Of a DNA stretch of 64,000 nucleotides, positions 31,336 through 39,200 are shown piece by piece (the first letter of the stretch is position 1; every line of letters begins with the position of its first letter). A program made the position numbers and the translations under genes. Under the pieces are notes generated by a model. The model saw only the letters and a program-made list of their open reading frames with translations, was not told the origin of the DNA and made no database searches. This stretch comes from Pseudoflavonifractor sp902362925. GTDB taxonomy: Bacteria; Bacillota; Clostridia; Oscillospirales; Oscillospiraceae. The stretch lies in NCBI GenBank assembly GCA_902362925.1, contig CABIYL010000011.1. The stretch is one strand, 5' to 3'.

Positions 31336-32694
31336 ATGTCCACCCTGCTCATCCGCAACGCGCGCTATATTGTGTCCTGCGATGACTACGACACCCTCCA
31401 CGAGAATGTCAACCTCTTTATCCGGGACGGCGTGGTGGAGTACATCGGACCCAAGCTGTGCCATGCCGAGGCCACCATCGACGCCTCCCGCATGGCGGTC
31501 TATCCCGGCCTCATCAACACCCACCACCACCTGTACCAGATCTTCTCCCGCAACCTGCCCCAGGTCCAGCGGATGGAGCTGTTCCCCTGGCTGGTGACCC
31601 TGTACGAGGTGTGGAAGAACCTGGACGAGGACGTGGTGTACCACTCCTCTCTCACCGGTATGGGGGAGCTGCTGAAAAACGGGTGCACCACCTGCTTTGA
31701 CCACCACTATGTGTTCCCCGACAGGGCCGGTGACCTGATTGCCGCCCAGTTCCGGGCCGCTGACACCCTGGGCATGCGGTTCCACGCCTCCCGTGGCTCC
31801 ATGGATCTGTCCAAGAAGGACGGCGGCCTGCCCCCCGACAGCGTGGTCCAGTCCATCGACGCCATTCTGGCCGACTCGGAGCGGCTGATGAAGGTGTGGC
31901 ACGACAACAGCCGCTATTCCATGCACCGGGTGGCCCTGGCCCCCTGTTCCCCCTTCTCGGTGACCGGCGACCTGCTCCGTGAGAGCGCCAAGCTGGCCCG
32001 CAGCCTGGGCGTGCGGCTCCACACCCACCTGGCCGAGACCAAGGACGAGGAAAAGTTCACTCTGGAGAAGTTCGGCATGCGTCCCCTGGCCTACATGGAG
32101 TCCCTGGGCTGGCTGGGCAACGACGTGTGGTACGCCCACGGCATCCACTTCAACGACGACGAGCTCCGGCTTCTGGCCGAGACGGGCACCGGCGTGGCCC
32201 ACTGCCCCATCTCCAACATGAAGCTCTCCTCCGGCGTCTGCCGCCTCCACGAGATGCTGGACATGGGCGTCCCTGCCGGTCTGGCGGTGGACGGCTCCGC
32301 CTCCAACGACGGCTCCAACCTGCTGGAGGAGATGCGGGTGGCCTACCTGCTCCAGCGGCTGACCTACAGCCAGAAGGCCCCCACCGGGTACGACATCCTC
32401 AAGCTGGCCACCCGTGGCTCCGCCGCCCTGCTGGGCCGGGATGACATCGGCTGTCTGGCCACCGGCATGGCCGCCGACCTGTTCCTGGTGAATCTGGACC
32501 GGATTGAGCTGGTGGCCGCCCAGCTGGACCCCAAGTCCATGCTGGCCACCGTGGGCCTCAAGGGCGCGGTGGACTACACGGTGGTCAACGGCAGGGCCGT
32601 GGTTCAGAACGGCCAGCTGGTCACCGTGGACGAGGCCGAGGAGGCCGCCGCCGCCAACGCCTGTGCCGGGCGCTATCTGGGCCAGGTGCTGTAA
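31336..32694 (+). CDS. Amidohydrolase, 8-oxoguanine deaminase-like
   Basis: Zinc-dependent deaminase of the TrzN/AtzA/guanine-deaminase group, 452 residues. Metal ligands are in the GLINTHHHLYQ segment (HxH), the His in LHTHLAETKDE, the His in YAHGIHFNDDEL, and the Asp in AGLAVDGSASNDGSNLLEEMR; that last motif (VDGSASNDGS) is characteristic of 8-oxoguanine deaminase and hydroxyatrazine ethylaminohydrolase relatives. CHCPISNMKLSSG-like AHCPISNMKLSSG is also present. Most likely it salvages or removes oxidised guanine by deamination to 8-oxoxanthine/urate, but other 2-aminopurine or triazine-like substrates are possible. ATG at 31336 with GAAGGGGG upstream. Confidence 0.88.
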   Translation: MSTLLIRNARYIVSCDDYDTLHENVNLFIRDGVVEYIGPKLCHAEATIDASRMAVYPGLINTHHHLYQIFSRNLPQVQRMELFPWLVTLYEVWKNLDEDVVYHSSLTGMGELLKNGCTTCFDHHYVFPDRAGDLIAAQFRAADTLGMRFHASRGSMDLSKKDGGLPPDSVVQSIDAILADSERLMKVWHDNSRYSMHRVALAPCSPFSVTGDLLRESAKLARSLGVRLHTHLAETKDEEKFTLEKFGMRPLAYMESLGWLGNDVWYAHGIHFNDDELRLLAETGTGVAHCPISNMKLSSGVCRLHEMLDMGVPAGLAVDGSASNDGSNLLEEMRVAYLLQRLTYSQKAPTGYDILKLATRGSAALLGRDDIGCLATGMAADLFLVNLDRIELVAAQLDPKSMLATVGLKGAVDYTVVNGRAVVQNGQLVTVDEAEEAAAANACAGRYLGQVL

Positions 32695-32739
32695 AAAAAG
32701 AGCCGCCGGCGCGGCCCAAGTCTGGAGTATAGAGAGAGT

Positions 32740-33030
32740 ATGGAAAAGAAGAATCTTGGCGCTGTCCTCACCGTTGTCATTGAGAGCTTCTGCTATATGG
32801 TCACCCAGTACCTGCTGGCCTCGGCCATCATCTCCTTCCGCCGCAGCTTTATGTTCATCGTGTTTTTTGCCGTCAACGTCTTTGTCATCTCCAAATACCT
32901 GGAGACCCTGGAGAAGTACGTCAGCCGCCGCCCGGTCCAGTACGGCCTGCTGGCCCTGTGTCTGGTGATCACGGCCATCTTCGCCTGGTTTTTCGGCTTC
33001 CTGGCCATGGAGCTGATCCCCTTCTCCTGA
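32740..33030 (+). CDS. Small three-helix membrane protein
   Basis: 96 residues with hydrophobic segments at about 8-28, 35-52 and 68-90 separated by short charged loops (SFRRSF, KYLETLEKYVSRRPVQ). Starts 45 bases after the deaminase gene and ends before a terminator, so it may be cotranscribed with it. Not recognised. The ribosome site is GAGAG, weak. Confidence 0.65.
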   Translation: MEKKNLGAVLTVVIESFCYMVTQYLLASAIISFRRSFMFIVFFAVNVFVISKYLETLEKYVSRRPVQYGLLALCLVITAIFAWFFGFLAMELIPFS

Positions 33031-33043
33031 CCCGAAACAGCAA

Positions 33044-33080
33044 GCGCGCCCGGGAACCAAATGGTTCCCGGGCGCTTTTT
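33044..33080 (+). terminator. Terminator after the deaminase/membrane protein genes
   Basis: 13-bp GC-rich stem (33046-33058 with 33063-33075), AAAT loop, TTTTT. Confidence 0.9.
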
Positions 33081-33108
33081 ATCTGCCGAGTTCAGCTTTG
33101 AAATATGC

Positions 33109-33573
33109 TCACTTGGCCTCAGCCAGCTGCTTGCGGAACAGGGTCCGGAAAATCAGCCGGGTCAGGGGGCCGCAGTAGAGCATCTGCCAGAGGATGGCCA
33201 TGGGCATGTTGCAGCCGAAGGTGTGAATCCAGGTGCCGAAGCTGGGCTTCTTGAAGAGCAGGGTAGCGATGAGGCTCATGGTGGGGCACATGATGCACAC
33301 AATCATCAGGGAGATGGCGTAAGTAATCAGCTGCGGGCGGTCGGTGGGGCGCATGAAGCTGAAGGCCAGCCGGGTGGCCAGCTTCTCCACCACGAAGAAC
33401 TCCAGCACAAAGGCGATGGGCGCCATGATGGGCAGCTCGTGGAGAGCCATGACAAAGGTGGCGTTGGTGACGCCGCCGGTGTTCAGGGCCACGTTGTAGA
33501 CGATCATCCCGTAGACCATGATAACGGCCATGATAATGGTGAAAATCACGTTCTGAAACTTGGTTTTGGGCAT
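33109..33573 (-). CDS. DUF2798-family membrane protein
   Basis: 154 residues, four predicted membrane helices (about 6-28, 36-58, 78-102 and 112-136) in the DUF2798 pattern, which is two repeats each beginning with a charged, polar turn. Function is unknown for the family. The ATG at 33573 has AGGAGGAG about 8 bases upstream. The gene has a leader of roughly 110 bases that contains an intrinsic terminator (33624-33659), so expression may be conditional. Confidence 0.8.
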   Translation of the reverse strand: MPKTKFQNVIFTIIMAVIMVYGMIVYNVALNTGGVTNATFVMALHELPIMAPIAFVLEFFVVEKLATRLAFSFMRPTDRPQLITYAISLMIVCIMCPTMSLIATLLFKKPSFGTWIHTFGCNMPMAILWQMLYCGPLTRLIFRTLFRKQLAEAK

Positions 33574-33623
33574 GCTTTTGCTCCTCCTCATTTGTCACAC
33601 AGGCTTGTTTTGGCCGGCAGCGC

Positions 33624-33659
33624 AAAAAAGAAGCAGCGAAACTTTCGTCTCGCTGCTTC
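33624..33659 (-). terminator. Terminator inside the leader of the DUF2798 gene
   Basis: Minus-strand stem of 10 bp (33630-33639 with 33650-33659), 10-base loop, then TTTTTT. It lies between a promoter (33690-33718) and the gene start (33573), with no gene in front of it, so it looks like an attenuator. Confidence 0.7.
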
Positions 33660-33689
33660 CGCTCACTGCGACTACCATTCATTGCTTTG

Positions 33690-33718
33690 ATTATAGCGTG
33701 TTTTTTCGCCCCTCGTAA
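33690..33718 (-). promoter_or_regulatory. Promoter of the DUF2798 leader
   Basis: TATAAT (33690-33695, minus strand) with TTACGA 17 bases upstream (33713-33718). Confidence 0.6.
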
Positions 33719-33867
33719 GCATTATTTTTATTTCGTAGGAATGGACAAGCCCAAGCCGCTCTGACCTCTGTTGTTTTTGAGCATTTTCCCCTCTCCTTCC
33801 GGCGGAGGAGTGCTATTTTCCCGCTGCGGGCCGTACACTTTCCCATAGCATGCCGGGAGGTGGGTCC

Positions 33868-34884
33868 ATGCCCCTGTCCTTGTTCGACTTTCTCTGCCGT
33901 GCCGCCGCCAACCCCGCTTTGGCGGTCACGGTCCTTCTGCTGCTGGCCGTCATCCTGGTCAACGGCTGGACGGACGCGCCCAACGCCATCGCCTCGGCGG
34001 TGGTGTCCGAAGCGCTGCCCTTCCGGCGGGCCGCCTGGCTGGCGGCGGTCTGCAACCTGCTGGGGAGCCTGTGGGCGGCTGCGGCAGGAGGAGCGGTGTC
34101 CGAGACCATCTTTTCCATTGCCGATTTCGGCCGGAGTACCTCAGCCGCGCTGGCCGCCCTGTGCGCCGCCATGGCGGCCATTGTGTGCTGGGCGGTGCTG
34201 GCCTGGCGGTTCGGCATCCCCACCAGCGAGAGCCACGCCCTGGTGGCCGGACTGTCGGGAGCGGCGGCGGCGCTGCCCGGCGGACTGTCCAATCTGGGAA
34301 CCGGCCCATGGCTGCGGGTGACGGCGGGTCTGGTCCTGTCGGTGGTGCTGGGAGCCGTTTTGGGGCGGACAATATCCGGGCGGATGGAGAAAAGCCAATT
34401 CTCTTCCTCCCGGCTGGCCGTAGGGCAGGTCTGTGCCGCCGGAGCCATGGCCTTTCTCCACGGCGCTCAGGACGGGCAGAAGTTTATGGGCGTCTTTCTT
34501 TTGGGGGCGGCCCTGGCTCAGGGGCGGCAGGACTGGGAGACCTTTCCACGGCCCCTGTGGCTGGCTCTGCTCTGCGGGTGCGTCATGGCCCTGGGCACCG
34601 CTCTTGGTGGAAAACGGATTGTGGCGTCTCTGGGCCGTGCCGCTCCCCTCACGCCCAAAAGCGGCCTGGCCGCCGACCTGGGCGGCGGACTGTGCCTGCT
34701 GCTGTGCACCCTGCTGGGCCTGCCCGTGTCCACCACCCACGTCAAAACCGCCGCCATTCTGGGCGCAGGCCGGGGCGGCGACCCCAGACCTGTGCTGGCC
34801 ATGGTTCTGGCCTGGCTGCTCACCTTCCCCGGCTGCGCCCTTCTGGGCTTTGCCGCCGCCAGGCTGTTCCTAATCCTCCTCTGA
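33868..34884 (+). CDS. PiT-family inorganic phosphate transporter
   Basis: Phosphate:cation symporter of the PHO4/PiT family, 338 residues, about ten helices. The two inverted family signatures are seen: VNGWTDAPNAIASAV in the first helix pair (usual GANDxANA/G-x-ND motif; here W replaces A and T-D replaces ND) and CLLLCTLLGLPVSTTHVKTAAILG near residue 290. PTSESHALVAGLSGAA is the N-half version of the PVSTTH motif. The ATG at 33868 follows GGGAGGTGG. The window thus has both PiT and a Na/Pi-PhoU transporter. Unlike most PiT loci, no adjacent PhoU-like protein (DUF47) is seen. Confidence 0.9.
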   Translation: MPLSLFDFLCRAAANPALAVTVLLLLAVILVNGWTDAPNAIASAVVSEALPFRRAAWLAAVCNLLGSLWAAAAGGAVSETIFSIADFGRSTSAALAALCAAMAAIVCWAVLAWRFGIPTSESHALVAGLSGAAAALPGGLSNLGTGPWLRVTAGLVLSVVLGAVLGRTISGRMEKSQFSSSRLAVGQVCAAGAMAFLHGAQDGQKFMGVFLLGAALAQGRQDWETFPRPLWLALLCGCVMALGTALGGKRIVASLGRAAPLTPKSGLAADLGGGLCLLLCTLLGLPVSTTHVKTAAILGAGRGGDPRPVLAMVLAWLLTFPGCALLGFAAARLFLILL

Positions 34885-34985
34885 GCCCTCCGGACAAACC
34901 GTCTTGCGGCTTTCCACAGCCAGTATTATAATGGTAGAAAATCCGGGCGGTTTTTGTCAGCCGCCCCTGTCAGGAGGGGTTCCCT

Positions 34986-36140
34986 ATGAAATACCGTTCT
35001 CTGGGAAGCACCGGCCTTCAGGTCAGCGAGGTTGGCCTGGGCGGCGAGTATCTGGAGTGTGAGAATGCCGAGACCGTCTACGCCGTGGTGGACGAGGCCA
35101 TGAAGCAGGGCATCAACATTCTGGACATCTTCATGTCCGAGCCCAACGTGCGCACCAATCTGGGTGCGGCCCTCAAGGGCCGCCGGGAGAAGATGATTCT
35201 CCAGGGGCACATCGGCTCGGCCTGGAAGGACGGCCAGTACTGCCGCACCCGGGATCTGGACGACGGCAAGCGGTTCTTTGAGGACTTCCTCACCCGGCTG
35301 GACACCGACTATGTGGACATCGGCATGATCCACTTTGTGGACACCCAGTCCGGCTATGAGGACCTGCTGCGCAGCGGACAGCTGGAGTATGCCCAGGACC
35401 TGAAGGCCCAGGGGGTCATCAAGCACATCGGCCTGAGCTCCCACGAGCCCGCCGCCGCCCGCAGAGCTGTGGAGGACGGCTGGGTGGAGGTACTCATGTT
35501 CAGCGTCAACCCGGTCTTTGACCTGGCCCCCGAGGGCACCGAGCTGACCAGCCTGCTGGGTCCCGACGGCCCCAAGGGGGTGGCGCTCTCCAGCATCGAC
35601 CCGGCCCGTGAGGCCCTGTACCGGCTGTGCGAGGCCAGGGGCGTGGGCATCACCACCATGAAGACCTACGCCGCCGGCACCCTGCTGCGTGCGGAGTCCT
35701 CCCCCTTCGGCGCCGCCCTCACCCCGGTTCAGTGCATCCACTACGCCCTCACCCGCCCCGCCGTGGCCTCCACCCTCATCGGCTGCCGCTCGGTGGAGCA
35801 GGTGCACCAGGCCGTGGCCTACGAGACCGCCGACGAGGCCGCCAAGGACTACGCCTCCGTTCTCTCCTCCGCCTCCCTCTACGCAGGTGCCCAGGGCCGG
35901 TGCATGTACTGCAACCACTGCCTGCCCTGCCCGGTCCATCTGGATGTGGCCCAGGTGAACAAGCTGCTGGACCTGGCCCTGGCCGGAGAGGAAGTGCCCC
36001 CCACCGTCCGTGCCCACTACGCCGCTCTGGACCACCACGCCGCCGAGTGTCTGGCCTGCGGCGCCTGTGAGAGCCGCTGCCCCTTCCACGTGCCTGTGGC
36101 TGACCGCATGGCCAAGGCCGCGGCCCTGTTCGGCCAGTAA
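34986..36140 (+). CDS. Aldo/keto reductase with C-terminal Fe-S domain
   Basis: NAD(P)H-dependent oxidoreductase of 384 residues. The AKR barrel starts MKYRSLGSTGLQVSEVGLGG, continues with NILDIFMSEP, DYVDIGMIHFVD and IGLSSHEP, and ends in STLIGCRSVEQV. The C-terminal 70 residues carry a ferredoxin-like domain with two cysteine sets, CMYCNHCLPCP and CLACGACESRCPF, suggesting two [4Fe-4S] clusters. The classic catalytic Tyr is not evident at its usual place (segment INILDIFMSEP, usually NFIDTAxxYG), so chemistry may differ from standard AKRs. Such fusions are common in anaerobes; electron donor and substrate are unknown. Confidence 0.88.
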   Translation: MKYRSLGSTGLQVSEVGLGGEYLECENAETVYAVVDEAMKQGINILDIFMSEPNVRTNLGAALKGRREKMILQGHIGSAWKDGQYCRTRDLDDGKRFFEDFLTRLDTDYVDIGMIHFVDTQSGYEDLLRSGQLEYAQDLKAQGVIKHIGLSSHEPAAARRAVEDGWVEVLMFSVNPVFDLAPEGTELTSLLGPDGPKGVALSSIDPAREALYRLCEARGVGITTMKTYAAGTLLRAESSPFGAALTPVQCIHYALTRPAVASTLIGCRSVEQVHQAVAYETADEAAKDYASVLSSASLYAGAQGRCMYCNHCLPCPVHLDVAQVNKLLDLALAGEEVPPTVRAHYAALDHHAAECLACGACESRCPFHVPVADRMAKAAALFGQ

Positions 36141-36151
36141 TCAATCCTGTC

Positions 36152-36199
36152 AAAAAACCTCCCCCATCCGTCTGTTCGGCGGATGGGGGAGGTTTTTTT
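36152..36199. terminator. Bidirectional terminator
   Basis: 15-bp stem (36156-36170 with 36180-36194), A run before and seven T after; serves the convergent reductase and giant surface protein genes. Confidence 0.93.
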
Positions 36200-36218
36200 C
36201 GCTTATCCGGTTGGAATC

Positions 36219-39200
36219 TCAGGCGTTCTGCTGCTGGCAGAAGCGCATGAGGATGACCGCCACCTCCATGCGGGTGGCCTCGCCGGAGGGGTTGAGCTGT
36301 CCGGCGCTGTCGCCCTGGAACAGGCCCAGAGACACAGCCCAGGTCATGGCGTCCGCCGCCCAGGAGGAGACAGTGGCGCCGTCGGGGAACTCCGTCAGGC
36401 TGCCGGTCACAGCCGGGCTGCCTGCGGTGCGGTACAGCATGGCGGCAATCTGCTCCCGGGTGATGTTCCCCTCGGGATTGGTGCCGTCGGACACGCCCTC
36501 GGCCATCGCCCAGGCCATGCCCTTCTCATACCAGGTGCTGCCGCCGTCGGTCTCCGCGCCGTCCATGCGGGCCAGCATGGTCATGAGCATGGCACGGCTC
36601 ACCTGGAGCGCAGGGCTGAAGGTAGTGGCGGAAGTGCCGTTCATCAGGCCGTTGACGCCGGTATACCGGACGGCCTCATAGAACCAGTCGCTCTCGTCCA
36701 CATCGGTGTAGGGATTGGTCCAGGCCAGAGCGGCGTCGTAGGCCACCACATACTTGCCGAAGCGGCTGGCGGTGAAGGTAACCGTACCCTCGGCAGCGTC
36801 GCAGCTGGTCTGGCAGGCGGTCAGGCCGGCCTCGTCGTCCATGCAGTACACCACCACGCCGCCGGCCTTCTGGCCCTCTTTCAGCGCACAGGGAAGGGTA
36901 ACGGTGGCCTTGCCGGTCTTCAGGTCGGCAATCGCCTTGCCGCCGCTGGTGAGAGACAGGTCGTACACCACGCCGTCGCCCACAGCGGCCTTTTGGGCCT
37001 CGGTGAGGTCATCGCTGTCCACGGCGGACACAGCCAGGGTCACCTTGCCGCCCGCCTGCTCCCCGATGGCCGCCAGAGCGGCGGCATCCAGGGTCACATC
37101 GGCCGCGTCGGAGGTGATGGCAAGGCTGCCCTGCTCGCCGCTCAGGGTCTTCAGCTCATCCACGGGCAGGGTGACGGACAGGCTGTCGGCCTTGCCGGTG
37201 TCCAGAGCCAGCTCCACCACGGGGGCGGTACCCGCCTTGCGGGCGGCCTCGGTGACGGAGGTCACGGCCTTGTCCATGGTGGAGGCGGAGATCTCCGTCT
37301 TGGCCACGCCGCCGGTGACAGCGGGCTTTACCTCCACCGTCACGGCGGTGGTGCTGCCGGAAGTGACAGGCTCATTCACGTCGGGACCGCTGGGTACCAC
37401 GCCGGTGCTGCCGGAGTCCTCAGACTCGGCCTGACGGCTCTTGACGGTGAAGGAGTCCACCATACGGGTGCCCTCTTTCTCCATGGCGTAGGCCTCAAAG
37501 GTGAGCACGCCGTCCTTCATTTTGAGCACGGAGAAGACCGGGTTGTTGTCGTCGTACACCACGTCCTGCCAGGGACGGCCCTCGCTGTCGGCGTCGTAGT
37601 ACTTGGAGCCGGAGGAGCAGCCGCCCACCACGTAGGGGATGCCGGTGCCGGGCGCCTTCTCGCCCTGATACATCTCAGTGCGGTTGTAGATGTGGTCGTG
37701 GCCGGAGAGCACCAGGCACACGCCCATCTTCTCAAACTCCGTGTGCAGCGCCCGCACGTCCGCCTCGTCGTAGCTCATGGGGTAGGCGGAGCGGTGCATC
37801 AGCACCACCTTGTATTCGGCATCGGAGGCGGCAAAGACCTCCTTCATGTGGGCAATCTGGGTCTTGAAGCCGGGATCATAGGTATAGGTGGCCTCGGTAT
37901 CCAGGTTGTAGAAGATGATGTCGCCCATCTGGAACCAGTAGTTGCGAGGGGTGTCATAGGTGCCGTTATCCGGGCCGTAGAAGTAGGAGGCAAAGGCCTG
38001 GGCGTCGTTGCTGGAATCGTGGTTGCCGATGGTGGAGGCCCAGATGCCGGTGCTCAGGTAGCTGCCGAAGCCCTCATAGGCCGCGTTCCAGTCGCTGTAG
38101 GACTGGCCGTCGTCGGACACGTCACCGGCCTGCAGGTTCAGATCCACATCGGGGTAGAGAGCCTTCAGGGCCTCAATGGCCTGGGGGAACTGAGCATAGG
38201 CGCCCTGGATGTCGCCGTAGAAGGCGATGGTCATGTCCCCATCAGCGGGAGCGGTGGTAAAGGACTGGATGGCGCTGTAATGCTCGCCGGAGCCCACCTT
38301 ATAGTAATAAGTGGTGTCAGGCTCCAGGCCGCCGGCCCGGACGCCCCAGGACTGATACAGACGGACGTTGCCGCTGACCATGGTCTCAATGTCCTTGCCC
38401 TGGGCGGAGATGGTGCGGGTGTCCTCGCCGGTCAGGTCGGCGGTCTTGCCGATGACCAGCTCTCCGCTCTCCACATCCAGGCTGGTCTCCCAGCTGATGC
38501 CCACGGAGGTGGCGGGGTCCTGGCCGGTGGTGACGGTCACCTTGGCGGGGTCGGCGGTGCCCAGGCTGTCGTAGACCGTGATCTTCTGGGTGTTGCTCAG
38601 GGCGCCGTCGGCGTCCTCCACCCAGACCTGGAACTCGGTGCCTGCGGGATAGGTGCCGAACAGGCTGGTGCTGAGGGTGCCGTCCTCACCGGTCACGCCG
38701 TCCAGCGCCACAGGCTCACCGTTATGGGTCACATGGAAGCGCATGCCGGACACGGGCGCACCCTGGTCGTCCACCAGCTTCAGCTGGGTCTCACGGCCCA
38801 CGGTAGAGCCGCTCCAGGACAGGGTGTACTTCAGGGCCACCTCACGGTCGTAGCCGTCCAGAATCAGGTCGGTGCCCGTCACCTCGCCGGTCTGGCGGAC
38901 GGAAGCCTTGTTCACCTTGATGCCGGTCTGGCCGCCGGCGCTGTTGCCCACCTTGAAGGTCAGGTCCACCAGGGGATTTTCCCCGTCCTTCTCCAGCTTG
39001 TCCATGCCGGTGAGGGTGTAGCGGACCGTGCCTGCCTCCGCGTCCACCTCATTGACGTCAGCGGTCAGGCGGCTGTCATAGGCGGCGTCCACCAGGGTGA
39101 CGTACTTGGGGTCAAAGCTCAGGTCAAACTGGAACTCCTCAAAGTTGCGGTAGTCGGTGGCGTTGACGATGTAGTGGAAGGTGCTGCCCGCGGCGGCCTT

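Noticed and set aside
31312..33060. 582-codon minus-strand frame opposite the amidohydrolase
   Set aside because: Antisense shadow; crosses a terminator and several real starts.
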